Part shown: piece by piece, positions 17,151 to 25,479 of the stretch
How positions within the stretch are numbered: position 1 is the stretch's first letter
Layout: every line of letters begins with the position of its first letter
Assembly: GCF_014635345.1 (NCBI RefSeq)
Contig: NZ_BMCU01000006.1
Span: 124,001 to 188,000, forward strand
Reading direction: 5' to 3'
Source: Rhodococcoides trifolii
GTDB lineage: Bacteria; Actinomycetota; Actinomycetes; Mycobacteriales; Mycobacteriaceae
DNA: 64,000 bases
Notes under the pieces: generated by a model
What the model saw: the letters and a program-made list of their open reading frames with translations, nothing else
What the model was told of the DNA's origin: nothing
Databases searched by the model: none
Translations under genes and position numbers: made by a program

Positions 17151-18355
17151 GGACGTGGCTCCCGTGGTAGGCCGAGCACTCGTTCGGCGATGATGTTGTG
17201 TTGGATTTCGTCGGTCCCGCCGGCGATCCGGTACCCGGGTGCGCCGAGGATGTGTTCGGTCCACGCGTACGTTCCCCATCTGCCGGAGTCCGCGGTCAGT
17301 TCGCGGCCGAGCAGGAGGCGCACGACGTCCGAGGTGGCGGACATGGTGCCGGTGGCGAGCAGCTTTCCGAGTGACGCCTCCGGCCCGGGGTCGTTGCCGG
17401 CGATGACCGCACCGGCGACCCGCATGTTGCTGATGCGCTGAACGTAGCTGCGTGTCACCAGGTCGGCGACGGCGTCGCGCTCGATTTCGGTCAACTGCCG
17501 ACCGAGGTTCTGCGCCAGGGCGACTGCCTGATCTGCGTTGGCGAGACCGAGGTTGCCGCCGTCGAGCCGCTCGGCAGCGAGGACGGTGAGAGCGACCTGC
17601 CAGCCCTTGCCGACCGGTCCGAGGCGGTAGGCGTCGTCGAGTTCGACACCGTCGAGGTACACCTCGTTGAACGAACTACCGCCGGTCATCTGCTGGATGG
17701 GTCTGATCGTCACACCGGGCGCCGTCATGGGCACCAGAAACATGGTCAGTCCCGCGTGCTTCGCGACACCGGTGTCGGTTCGACAGAGCGCAACTCCGTA
17801 GTCGGCAACCCGAGCGCCTGAAGTCCAGACCTTGTGACCGTTGATCGTCCACCCGCCGCCGGGTGCCTGCACCGCAGCGGTCCGTACGGCAGCGAGGTCC
17901 GATCCGGCCTCGGTTTCCGAGAACAGTTGGCAGACGATGAGATCGGTACGCAGCATCGCGCGGATGTACTTGTCCTGCTGCTCCGGCGATCCCCACTGAG
18001 CGATGGTCGGCGCCACCAATTGCTGCGTCACCGAAAACATTTCGGTTCGCTTGGGAACGTCGAACTCGTCCTCGGCGCGGCGAAACGCCAGAACGTACGA
18101 CAGGGGGAGGTCGCGGCCACCGAATTCGCTCGTCCAGTTGAGCGGCCCCCATCCTGCGTCGAACTTCGCGCGCTCGTACACCGAGATCTCGTCGGTGCGT
18201 GCCCGTTCCTCGTCCGCTGTCCAGTTCTCGAACACCGCCACCGAATCCGAGCCGCTTCCCCACACGGACTCGGTGCGTCGTGTGGCGACGGTCCCGAGCC
18301 AAGCGACCGCGTCGTCGGTGAAGGACGCAAGGTCCGGAATTGTCTGCTGACTCAC
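17147..18355 (-). CDS. Acyl-CoA dehydrogenase
   Basis: A 402-aa acyl-CoA dehydrogenase of the FadE type frequent in actinobacterial steroid and cyclic-acid clusters. It shows the LFSETEAGSDLA substrate/FAD block and a C-terminal GTDEIQHNIIAERVLGL motif. The GTG at 18355 was chosen; an ATG at 18360 is followed at once by a stop. It overlaps the kinase by 4 nt. It should make an alpha,beta-unsaturated acyl-CoA. Together with the ACAD at 20797 it might form a heteromeric enzyme, as some actinobacterial FadE pairs do, but they are not adjacent. Confidence 0.86.
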   Translation of the reverse strand: MSQQTIPDLASFTDDAVAWLGTVATRRTESVWGSGSDSVAVFENWTADEERARTDEISVYERAKFDAGWGPLNWTSEFGGRDLPLSYVLAFRRAEDEFDVPKRTEMFSVTQQLVAPTIAQWGSPEQQDKYIRAMLRTDLIVCQLFSETEAGSDLAAVRTAAVQAPGGGWTINGHKVWTSGARVADYGVALCRTDTGVAKHAGLTMFLVPMTAPGVTIRPIQQMTGGSSFNEVYLDGVELDDAYRLGPVGKGWQVALTVLAAERLDGGNLGLANADQAVALAQNLGRQLTEIERDAVADLVTRSYVQRISNMRVAGAVIAGNDPGPEASLGKLLATGTMSATSDVVRLLLGRELTADSGRWGTYAWTEHILGAPGYRIAGGTDEIQHNIIAERVLGLPREPRP

Positions 18356-18370
18356 TGCATTACCTCGGTC

Positions 18371-19522
18371 TCATACGGTCAGGACGGTGCAGGCGCTGAT
18401 GCCGGGAGCGCCGTACACGTGGGTGAATCCGACGCGCGGACTGCCGGTGACTTGGCGGTCACCGGCCTCACCGCGAAGCTGAGTGACGATTTCGTGGACC
18501 TGCCGCAGTCCCGACGCTCCGATGGGTTCGCCGTTGGCGATGCATCCACCGTCCGTGTTGATCGGGAGGCGACCGCCGATCTCGGTGTCGCCGTTGGTGA
18601 TCATCGATTCCTGCTCGCCGGGCTCGCAGAATCCGCACTCGGCCATGTGCATGATCTCGGCACCACTCTCGGTGTCCTGAAGCTGTGCCACGTCGACGTC
18701 GCCGGGTGTGATGCCGGCCTGTTCGAATGCCGCCCGTGCTGCGTCGGCGGAGACGCTGGTCGGTTCACCACTGCCCTGAACGGCAGGGCTGAAGACCTCG
18801 AACGAGCCGAATCGTCTGGTGCGGTGGGTGATCGCCCGCAGCTGTACCGGTCGTCCGCCGAGCCGACGCGTCGTGTCCTCGTCGGCGACGATCACCGCGG
18901 CGGCGCCCTCACCCGGAGAGCAGAACATGTAGCGGGTCAGCGGATCGTTCACCATGTCCGCCGACGCGATGGTGGCGGCGTCCATCGATTCCCTGCGCCA
19001 GGCGTTCGGGTTGAGAACACCGTTGCGGTAGGCCTTTTCGGCCACGCGAGCGAGAGTGTTCGACGTGATGCCGTGCTGGCGCATGTAGCGGGAGATCTTG
19101 GCGCCGAAGAATTGTGTGGTCACCATCAGCCCGGCTTCGCCGTACCCGTCCGGCAGTCCCCACTCACCGGGCCGCGGGTCGAACGCACCGCGGGGGTGCT
19201 TGTCGAATCCGACGGCGAGTGCGATGTTCGCCGAGCCCGACCGTACGGCGTTGACCGCGGAGAACAGCGCGCTACCTCCAGTGGCGCAGCCGTTCTTGAC
19301 GTTGGTGAACGGTATGCCGGTGAAACCCAGTTCGGCTACCAGGGTGTCGGCCAGGCCGGAGCCGTCACTGCCGCCGAACGCGACCTGGACGTCCGGCCAC
19401 GTCAGTCCGGCGTCGGCCAGTGCGGTGTCGATGGCCGTGACGGCCATCTGGCGACCGCTGACTCCGGGCTGCCGGCCGAACTTCGACAGTCCGGCCCCGA
19501 TGATGGATACGGGTTGGCTCAT
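18371..19522 (-). CDS. Thiolase / lipid-transfer protein (SCP-x type)
   Basis: A 383-aa thiolase-superfamily protein of the SCP2-thiolase type. The active-site Cys lies in NVKNGCATGGSA near residue 86, and the C-terminus contains the HVYGAPGIS turn. Proteins of this type pair with DUF35 proteins, and the DUF35 gene directly upstream overlaps it by 4 nt. The pair probably performs thiolytic or retro-aldol chain shortening of a beta-keto or beta-hydroxy acyl-CoA. Confidence 0.85.
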   Translation of the reverse strand: MSQPVSIIGAGLSKFGRQPGVSGRQMAVTAIDTALADAGLTWPDVQVAFGGSDGSGLADTLVAELGFTGIPFTNVKNGCATGGSALFSAVNAVRSGSANIALAVGFDKHPRGAFDPRPGEWGLPDGYGEAGLMVTTQFFGAKISRYMRQHGITSNTLARVAEKAYRNGVLNPNAWRRESMDAATIASADMVNDPLTRYMFCSPGEGAAAVIVADEDTTRRLGGRPVQLRAITHRTRRFGSFEVFSPAVQGSGEPTSVSADAARAAFEQAGITPGDVDVAQLQDTESGAEIMHMAECGFCEPGEQESMITNGDTEIGGRLPINTDGGCIANGEPIGASGLRQVHEIVTQLRGEAGDRQVTGSPRVGFTHVYGAPGISACTVLTV

Positions 19523-19896
19523 GCCGGCACTTCCTTCGATCGGAACGTTCCCACTGCGAACCGGGGCACCGGTGTGGTGGCGACCAGACTCACCGGCGCC
19601 CCGTCCAGTTCGTCGAAATTGTCGCAATCGATCAGGGCTTCGATCTTGATTCCCTCGGGGAGTTCGACGTAGCCGACCGCGAACGGCCGAAAGCCGTCCG
19701 CCGGGGGCACGTACGGCGGAGACTTCGGCGCGAACCGCTGAATCGTGTACGCCCACACCGTGCCCTGCGTGCTCAAGCGACGGGCGACGCCCGTCGGGGT
19801 TGCGCACCTGCTGCACATCGTGCTGGCGGGGAAGGCAACCGTGTGGCACACGGTGCATTCACTTCCGTCGAGCGCGATGGCGGACGTGTCGACCAC
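19519..19896 (-). CDS. Zn-ribbon OB-fold protein (DUF35)
   Basis: A 125-aa protein with an N-terminal rubredoxin-like zinc ribbon (CTVC then MCSRC, a C-x2-C-x11-C-x2-C pattern) followed by an OB-fold-like region. DUF35 proteins bind acyl-CoA and complex with SCP-x type thiolases or MaoC hydratases. The GTG at 19896 has an AAGGGA-type ribosome site; the stop overlaps the thiolase start (ATGA), consistent with a stoichiometric complex. Confidence 0.85.
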   Translation of the reverse strand: MVDTSAIALDGSECTVCHTVAFPASTMCSRCATPTGVARRLSTQGTVWAYTIQRFAPKSPPYVPPADGFRPFAVGYVELPEGIKIEALIDCDNFDELDGAPVSLVATTPVPRFAVGTFRSKEVPA

Positions 19897-19932
19897 GAGG
19901 AGTCCCTTCTGATTACGGTCGGCGCGGACGGA

Positions 19933-20721
19933 TCAGCGTCCGACCCACTTCGGTTCACGCTTCTCGAGGAACGCGGTGACGCCCTCCTTGCCGTCCTCGG
20001 ACTGCAGTGCGTTGCCCACGGCGAGATGCTCCATGACCATGAGCGACTGGATGTCTGCGTCCAGGCCGCGGTCGATGCACATCTTCGTCAGCTTCATCAT
20101 GAACGGGCTCTTGTCGGTGAGGTTCGCAATGAACTCCTCGACGGTCTTGTCGAGGTCCTCGGCCGGCGCGGACGCGTTGATCAGGTCGAAGTCGACTGCC
20201 TCGATGCCGGAGAGGAGCTTGCCGGTCAGCATGAGCTCCTTGGTCTTGCGGATGCCGATCATGCGGGGCAGGCGGTAGATGGGGCCGGCGCCACCGAAGA
20301 GTGCACGGCGGATGTGGAAATCGCCGATCCGGGCTTCGTCTGCCGCGATCGCAAAGTCGCAGGAGATCATCAGCTCGAATCCACCGGCGGTGACGTAGCC
20401 CTCGAGGACCGCGACCGACGGGGTGTTCATCGAGTAGAGGCGGTCGCACACCTTGGCGGACAGGACGGCAACGTCCATAGCGGTGGTGGTGCCGATGAAG
20501 TCCGACAGCAGTTCGTCGAGGTCGAATCCCGAGCAGAAGGTGTTGTTCACTCCGCGCAGTACGAGAACCTTGAGGTTCGGATCGTTGTCGACCTCCACGA
20601 TGATCTCGTCGAGACGGTGCAGCAGCTCCACCGTGACGGCGTTCTTCTTGTGCGGGCGGTTGAGCCAAACGCGCGCTACTTCGCCGTCTTTCTCCAGAAG
20701 GATGTGGTCGGTGTCGATCAT
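19933..20721 (-). CDS. Enoyl-CoA hydratase/isomerase family protein
   Basis: A 262-aa crotonase-fold protein. The oxyanion-hole segments are recognisable (NTFCSGFDLDEL and GYVTAGGFELMISCD), but the region that normally carries the second catalytic Glu reads RIGDFHIRRALFGGAG, so the exact reaction may differ from simple hydration. The ATG at 20721 (GAGAGG upstream) sits just downstream of operator site 4. It is the first gene of a tightly coupled operon running to the TetR gene. Confidence 0.85.
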   Translation of the reverse strand: MIDTDHILLEKDGEVARVWLNRPHKKNAVTVELLHRLDEIIVEVDNDPNLKVLVLRGVNNTFCSGFDLDELLSDFIGTTTAMDVAVLSAKVCDRLYSMNTPSVAVLEGYVTAGGFELMISCDFAIAADEARIGDFHIRRALFGGAGPIYRLPRMIGIRKTKELMLTGKLLSGIEAVDFDLINASAPAEDLDKTVEEFIANLTDKSPFMMKLTKMCIDRGLDADIQSLMVMEHLAVGNALQSEDGKEGVTAFLEKREPKWVGR

Positions 20722-20733
20722 GTGATTGCCTCT

Positions 20734-20756
20734 CTCAATTTGAACTGGATTCACTT
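20734..20756 (-). promoter_or_regulatory. Shared cluster operator, site 4
   Basis: Read on the minus strand the element starts AAGTGAATCCAGTTCA and continues AATTGAG. It lies just upstream of the enoyl-CoA hydratase start at 20721 and is the probable control site for the main acyl-CoA operon. Confidence 0.6.
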
Positions 20757-20796
20757 CAGTATTGATCAGTTGACTGGTCTGCGTCAATAGCGAACT

Positions 20797-21939
20797 TCAG
20801 ACGCCGATCAAATCTGCGATGCGGTTGCGATGTTTACGCGAGTCGCCCTGCAGCGCTTCGTTTCCCATCGCACGTCGATAGAACGACTGTGCGGGGTGCT
20901 CCCACGTGAAGCCGATGCCCCCGTGAAGCTGGACCGCTTCGGAAGCGACGAGCACGGCCGCATCGGTGCACACCGCACCCGCCACGGCGATAGCCAGGGA
21001 GGCGTCGGACGGGTTCTCGTCGTAGACCGCCGCTGCGTATCGAGACGCCGATCGAGCTCGCTCGAGGGCGAGAAGTGCGTCGGCGAGACGATGTTTGACA
21101 GCCTGGAACGACCCGATGGGTCGACCGAACTGCTGGCGGTTCTTGACGTAGTCGACGGTCATCTCGAGAAGCGCGTCGGCGATGCCGGTGTTCTCGCTCG
21201 CCAGGGCCAGAGTCCCTAATTCAACCAGGCTGCTGCATATTCGGTCGGTGGTGTCGGGGGAGGAGAGTGCAGTCGCGCTCGCGTCGTCCACCGTGAGGTC
21301 GGCTTGGCGACGGGTCGGATCGATGGTGCGTAGGTTCCGCGACGAGATTCGGTCGTCACTGTGGACCGCGAACAATCGCCGGCCATCGGAGCAGTCCGCA
21401 GAGACGACCACCAGATGTGCTTCTGCTCCGCCGATCACGTGCTGTGCGGTGCCGCTGACGGTCCACCCATCCGTGCCGCGCTGCGCGACAAGCGCGTCGG
21501 ATTCAGGTGTCAGCGCGCTGACGGCGACGACGATCGACCCTGTCAGGCTCGCTGCCAGAAGGTCGTCGAGACCGGGTTCCGTTGCTGCGAGCAATGCGTG
21601 GACGCCCAGCGCCGCGCTCGAATACACCGGTTCGGGCGCAATACTGCGCCCGCACTCCTCGAGAATGATGCCCAGCTCCACCATTCCGTATCCCAGTCCA
21701 CCCCTGTTCTCGGGGACGGCCAGGCTGGCGACGGACATGTCGTCTGCCAACCGATTCCACAGCGACGCGGAGTACCCCAGCGGATCGGTCGACGAGGCTC
21801 GTACCTGTGCGATGCCCGAGTGCTTGGCCAGGAGCCCTCGGACCGCGTCGCGGAGTTGCGCTTGTTCGTCGCCGGGGGTGAGGGCGCTCGGTTCGGAGCG
21901 AGGCCACGGGACCTCGATCGGGGATGTCGCAAGAGTCAT
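20797..21939 (-). CDS. Acyl-CoA dehydrogenase
   Basis: A 380-aa acyl-CoA dehydrogenase, shorter and more divergent in the middle domain than the other two. It keeps FGRPIGSFQAVKHRLAD and the C-terminal VQLHGGIGFTWEHP block, where Glu is the likely FAD-pocket residue. ATG start at 21939. It is separated from the hydratase by 75 nt containing site 4, and its own promoter region shares a half-operator with the divergent NTF2 genes. Likely a beta-oxidation or ring-desaturation step. Confidence 0.85.
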   Translation of the reverse strand: MTLATSPIEVPWPRSEPSALTPGDEQAQLRDAVRGLLAKHSGIAQVRASSTDPLGYSASLWNRLADDMSVASLAVPENRGGLGYGMVELGIILEECGRSIAPEPVYSSAALGVHALLAATEPGLDDLLAASLTGSIVVAVSALTPESDALVAQRGTDGWTVSGTAQHVIGGAEAHLVVVSADCSDGRRLFAVHSDDRISSRNLRTIDPTRRQADLTVDDASATALSSPDTTDRICSSLVELGTLALASENTGIADALLEMTVDYVKNRQQFGRPIGSFQAVKHRLADALLALERARSASRYAAAVYDENPSDASLAIAVAGAVCTDAAVLVASEAVQLHGGIGFTWEHPAQSFYRRAMGNEALQGDSRKHRNRIADLIGV

Positions 21940-21953
21940 GACGCTCCACTCGA

Positions 21954-22030
21954 GTTGAGTTCAGTTTGTGTCTTGGACCATAGCGCGGCGGAGTCTCGAC
22001 AAACAGGGGATAGCCGAACTAAGTTCAATT
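21954..22030. promoter_or_regulatory. Divergent promoter region with two operator-like half-sites
   Basis: GTTCAGTTT (21959-21967) repeats the right half of the cluster operator, and GAACTAAGTTC (22016-22026) is an inverted repeat with 5-nt arms. The second site runs almost into the ATG at 22032, which has no Shine-Dalgarno sequence, so that transcript may be leaderless. The region separates the ACAD (minus) from the NTF2 genes (plus). Confidence 0.45.
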
Positions 22031-22031
22031 C

Positions 22032-22406
22032 ATGACGTTGAACATCCAGAGCTACTACGCCACGCTGGACCGGGGTGACCTGCACGCCGCCGTGGCCATG
22101 CTGGCGTCGGAAGTCGAATTCGCCATGATCATCCCGAGCGGAGTGAACCGGGGACGCGGCCGCGACGGCATGCTGGCGTACCTGACAGCACGGCCTCCGG
22201 TCGACCGCAAACACAACATGATCGGCGCCGCTGCCGACGGAGACCTCCAGTTCGCACACGGCACGGTGACCGACGGCGACGTCGTCACGGGGTTCTTCGT
22301 CGGCGCAATGCATCTGAACGCAGACGGATTGATCGACCGCTACCAGGTTTCGTTCGACACGGACTTCGCATTGGTGCCGACACACGGCAATGGGAGCAAT
22401 TCATGA
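22032..22406 (+). CDS. SnoaL-like/NTF2-fold protein
   Basis: A 124-aa single-domain protein of the NTF2/SnoaL type: an N-terminal helix pair (IQSYYATLDRGDLHAAVAML) followed by the curved sheet. Members include ketosteroid-isomerase-like and small-ring isomerases, and lone copies are common in steroid or cyclic-compound clusters. The fold is clear but the activity is not. It overlaps the next, related gene by 4 nt (ATGA), so the two may form a heteromer. Confidence 0.72.
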   Translation: MTLNIQSYYATLDRGDLHAAVAMLASEVEFAMIIPSGVNRGRGRDGMLAYLTARPPVDRKHNMIGAAADGDLQFAHGTVTDGDVVTGFFVGAMHLNADGLIDRYQVSFDTDFALVPTHGNGSNS

Positions 22407-22780
22407 CCGGCAAGACGACGTCCACCGAGGTTCTCGAAACCTGGTTCGCGTACATGGATTCGGCCGATCCCGACAGAGTCCTCGGCATGATCTCGGACGA
22501 CTTCGAGATCTCCATCCTCTTTTCGAAGGGGCAGGGAGACTCGGCCGAGTTCGTCGGTGATCGAGAGGGGCTCGTTCGTTATCTCGCGCAGCGGGAGAAG
22601 AGCACCCTCGTTCACCACATCGAGGCCGGAGCGTGTGTGAACGGAACCGAGCTTGTTCTCGGGAAAACAACGCGCGGAGGCGAATTCGAAGCGTCGTTCA
22701 ACGCTTCGGCACAGCTCGACGCCGAAGGCAAAGTCAGAAGGATGCTGATGGCGCGGAGTCCGGAGATCTCGTTCTCTTGA
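22403..22780 (+). CDS. SnoaL-like/NTF2-fold protein
   Basis: A 125-aa NTF2-fold protein, related in layout to the gene before it (LETWFAYMDSADPDRVLGMISDDFE in the first helices). The tandem arrangement, with 4-nt overlap, suggests a two-subunit enzyme or binding protein. It belongs to the side of the cluster divergent from the acyl-CoA operon. No catalytic residues can be assigned with confidence. Confidence 0.7.
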   Translation: MTGKTTSTEVLETWFAYMDSADPDRVLGMISDDFEISILFSKGQGDSAEFVGDREGLVRYLAQREKSTLVHHIEAGACVNGTELVLGKTTRGGEFEASFNASAQLDAEGKVRRMLMARSPEISFS

Positions 22781-22791
22781 GCGCGCCTCAC

Positions 22792-23136
22792 ATGCATACA
22801 TTTGTCGAAGCGACCACCGTGCAGCAGCTGGGTCCGGTGTCGCGCCGTGTAGTCGAGTTGTTCGACACCGTTGGTGAGTGGCCGTTGCCGGACAACTCCT
22901 CGGTGGCGGGTCTGCTCCACATCAGTGAGCCCCATCTGCGCCGACTACTGGCGGGCGAGTCGACGTCCATGGGGGCCCTTCGCGCCCACCACTACTCCGC
23001 CACTGCTGTTCGATGTCTTCGCCGAGGTGAGTCGGTCAGTGCGTTGTCTGCCCGACTGGGCTACTCCGAATCTCGCGCATTCCGTCGCGCATTTCGGCGG
23101 TGGACGGGCGTGCCCCCGAGTGCGATTCGGCAGTAG
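22792..23136 (+). CDS. Short AraC-type HTH protein
   Basis: A 114-aa protein whose C-terminal half is an AraC/XylS DNA-binding domain (ALSARLGYSESRAFRRAFRRWTGVPPSAIRQ). The usual effector domain of about 200 residues is absent; the N-terminal 60 residues resemble another helical DNA-binding segment (VAGLLHISEPHLRRLLAG). A TTG at 22777 overlapping the previous stop is an alternative start. Probably a cluster regulator or a truncated AraC protein. Confidence 0.65.
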   Translation: MHTFVEATTVQQLGPVSRRVVELFDTVGEWPLPDNSSVAGLLHISEPHLRRLLAGESTSMGALRAHHYSATAVRCLRRGESVSALSARLGYSESRAFRRAFRRWTGVPPSAIRQ

Positions 23137-23307
23137 GTCACGACCTTTATTGTCGTAGGTGCTCTTCAGCGGACATGTCCGTTGTTCAGCCGACGGACGC
23201 TGAGACCGATGCCGCAGACTCCCAGACGAGCCGTGTGTCCAGCCTGCTGCCGCACGCAGCGCGGTAGAACTTGACGAGCATGACCACGACGACGAAGAGG
23301 ATATTTC

Positions 23308-23745
23308 ATGACGACCCTCGAGGAGGCAGCATCGCTGTCCGGCGACGAGCAGGGCCTGGTAGTGCTGTCGACATTGCGAGCCAACGGCACGATCCAGTCC
23401 TCGCTGGTCAACGCCGGTATCCTCGATCATCCCGTCACCGGGGAGCGCGTCCTGGGCGTGGTCGCGGCGGGCCCGGTCAAGCTGGCGAACCTGCGGGTTC
23501 GCCCCCAGGTCACCGCTACGTTCCGCAACGGTTGGCAGTGGGCGGCGGTAGAAGGCCACGCCGAGCTCGCCGGACCCGACGACCCCCAATCCTGGCTCGA
23601 CGCCGTGGGTTTGCGGCTGTTGCTCCGAGCGATCTTCTCTGCGGCCGGCGGTGAGCACGATGATTGGGACGAGTACGACCGCGTGATGGCGCAGCAGCGT
23701 CGGGCAGCGGTGCTAATCCGACCCGACCGGGTCTACAGCAACTGA
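23308..23745 (+). CDS. PPOX-class flavin/F420-dependent protein
   Basis: A 145-aa split-barrel protein of the pyridoxamine-phosphate-oxidase-like class, which in actinobacteria includes F420H2- or FMN-dependent reductases. The barrel features VLSTLRANGTIQSSLVNAGI and the C-terminal AAVLIRPDRVYSN fit the small TIGR03618-like group. Start ATG 23308 with GAGGA upstream. It stands alone, convergent with the VOC gene at 23820. The substrate is unknown. Confidence 0.72.
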   Translation: MTTLEEAASLSGDEQGLVVLSTLRANGTIQSSLVNAGILDHPVTGERVLGVVAAGPVKLANLRVRPQVTATFRNGWQWAAVEGHAELAGPDDPQSWLDAVGLRLLLRAIFSAAGGEHDDWDEYDRVMAQQRRAAVLIRPDRVYSN

Positions 23746-23819
23746 ACGCCCTGCAGTGCTCGATTTTTCTTACGAGGGCGGGCAATACCCGTTACCGACG
23801 CCAGAGCACCGGCACCACG

Positions 23820-24218
23820 TCAGGCGGGTGGCGCGAAGAATTCGAGCGCGACGTTGTCGGGGTCTCGGAACGAGATGCCGGATCCGTAGTGGGCGTGCTT
23901 GATAGCGCTGTGCGTGATACCGAGGTCGTCGAGCTTGCTCGACCAGGCGTCGAGTTCGTCCTGCGTGCACGCAAACGCGATGTGATCGACCCCCGAGCGT
24001 GTTTCGTCGAAGGCGCCGTCGACTTGCCCTGCGGTGTGGGTGTGCAAGCCGAAGAGCATGCCTCCGCCGAGCGCATAGACAGTGTGGTGATAGTCCCCGG
24101 ATTCCTCGTCCTCATCCAGGACAGGCTCGGAATCGAAGAGCCGTGAGTACCACTCGGTGCTCACGGTCAGGTCTGAGACAGTCACAGCTACGTGGGACAG
24201 TCCGGGAAACGCAGGCAT
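23820..24218 (-). CDS. VOC family (glyoxalase-fold) protein
   Basis: A 132-aa single VOC module. Likely metal ligands are His in LSHVAVTVSDL, His in GVDHIAF and Glu in NVALEFF. Members are lyases, isomerases or dioxygenases; a stand-alone module cannot be assigned further. The ATG at 24218 was chosen over an in-frame start at 24323 because the beta-alpha-beta fold begins right there. Divergent from the aldo/keto reductase. Confidence 0.75.
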   Translation of the reverse strand: MPAFPGLSHVAVTVSDLTVSTEWYSRLFDSEPVLDEDEESGDYHHTVYALGGGMLFGLHTHTAGQVDGAFDETRSGVDHIAFACTQDELDAWSSKLDDLGITHSAIKHAHYGSGISFRDPDNVALEFFAPPA

Positions 24219-24384
24219 GGTCGATCCTTTCGTTGCGTTGCGTAACCGACTGTATTCACCGGTCGTCAACCCCGTCGGCTGATTGGCAGAAATGCTCGTC
24301 ATCGGATGGAAGGCGGAGGTCATCGAAGGCGTCCGACCGATTCATGTCAAGCTGGCTCTGCACTACGACGAAAGTACTGACGAC

Positions 24385-25299
24385 ATGACACAACTCGGCC
24401 TCGGCCTTGCTGCCCTCGGACGCCCCGAGTACCTGACAGTCGGGCACTCGACCGCTGTGGGTGGGCGTTTCGATCCGGTCGCCCTCGAGCAGCTGTGCCA
24501 CTCAGTACTCGACGCCGCGTGGGACAGCGGGGTTCGACATCTGGACGTCGCCCGGTCCTATGGATTGGCCGAGCGTTTCCTCGGCAGCTGGTTGTCTCGA
24601 TGGCCGGATCGGCGTGAGGACCTCGTGATCGGCTCCAAATGGGGATATGCCTACGTCGCCGATTTCCAGCGGGGAGCCGCCGTTCACGAGGTCAAGGAAC
24701 ACTCGGCTGCCCGTCTCGCCGATCAGTGGCCCCAGACGCTGCACGAGCTCGGCGGCGTGCCCGATCACTATTTGATCCACAGCGTCACTCCGGACAGTCC
24801 TGCCCTCAGCGACGCTGCACTTCTCGACGACCTGCGCGCACTGGCCGAGGGCGGTACCCGCATCGGCATCAGCACGAGCGGTCCGCACCAGGCCGATGTC
24901 GTGCGTGCCGCGCTGGACATCGCGGTGTTCAGTTCGGTGCAGTCGACCTGGAACCCTCTCGAACCGTCCGCCGGCCCAGCCCTGGCCCTTGCACACGAAG
25001 CCGGCTGGTTCGTCGTCGTCAAGGAAGCAATGGCCAATGGACGACTCGTCGCCGAGGAATCAGAACTGACCCGGCGTGCGGATTCGGAAGGGGTGGGCCG
25101 AGACGCACTCGCGCTGTCGATTGCACTCTCGCAACCGTGGGCTGACGTAGTGCTGTCCGGCGCGGCCACCGTGGACCAACTCGAACAGAATGTCGCGGCA
25201 CTCGACATCGACCGCCACCTGATCGACGCGGGCGATCTGGACCTGGCAGAATCCCCAGAAATATACTGGGCCAACAGAACCCGGCTTCCCTGGACGTAA
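24385..25299 (+). CDS. Aldo/keto reductase
   Basis: A 304-aa TIM-barrel oxidoreductase of the D-threo-aldose 1-dehydrogenase/pyridoxal dehydrogenase-like group. It has LDVARSYG with the conserved Asp and Tyr, and a WGYAYVAD segment near the position of the catalytic Lys. The ATG at 24385 begins directly before the first strand; a longer frame from 24283 adds residues overlapping the promoter region. A cytosolic NAD(P)-dependent enzyme, substrate unknown. Confidence 0.75.
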   Translation: MTQLGLGLAALGRPEYLTVGHSTAVGGRFDPVALEQLCHSVLDAAWDSGVRHLDVARSYGLAERFLGSWLSRWPDRREDLVIGSKWGYAYVADFQRGAAVHEVKEHSAARLADQWPQTLHELGGVPDHYLIHSVTPDSPALSDAALLDDLRALAEGGTRIGISTSGPHQADVVRAALDIAVFSSVQSTWNPLEPSAGPALALAHEAGWFVVVKEAMANGRLVAEESELTRRADSEGVGRDALALSIALSQPWADVVLSGAATVDQLEQNVAALDIDRHLIDAGDLDLAESPEIYWANRTRLPWT

Positions 25300-25323
25300 G
25301 TCGCCGGGCCCCCGGATGTCGTG

Positions 25324-25479
25324 TCAGAACCAGGTTTTTCGGCCGCCGACCGCGCGCCCGGTGGCGCCGAGCAGGCTCAAGACTGCACCCACCACCACGA
25401 GAATCACGCCGATCGTGGTGAGGATGCTTATCTTTGCGAAAATGCCGATGAGCAACAGAATGATACCGAGAACTATCAC
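25324..25479 (-). CDS. Small membrane protein, DUF6131-like
   Basis: A 51-aa protein, two short hydrophobic helices joined by a Gly/Lys turn (IGIFAKISILTTIGVILVVV is the central part), ending in GRKTWF. Length and end match the DUF6131 family of small actinobacterial membrane proteins. The GTG at 25479 is preceded by AAGGGA. Function is unknown in the family. Convergent with the aldo/keto reductase, 24 nt between stop codons. Confidence 0.7.
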   Translation of the reverse strand: MIVLGIILLLIGIFAKISILTTIGVILVVVGAVLSLLGATGRAVGGRKTWF

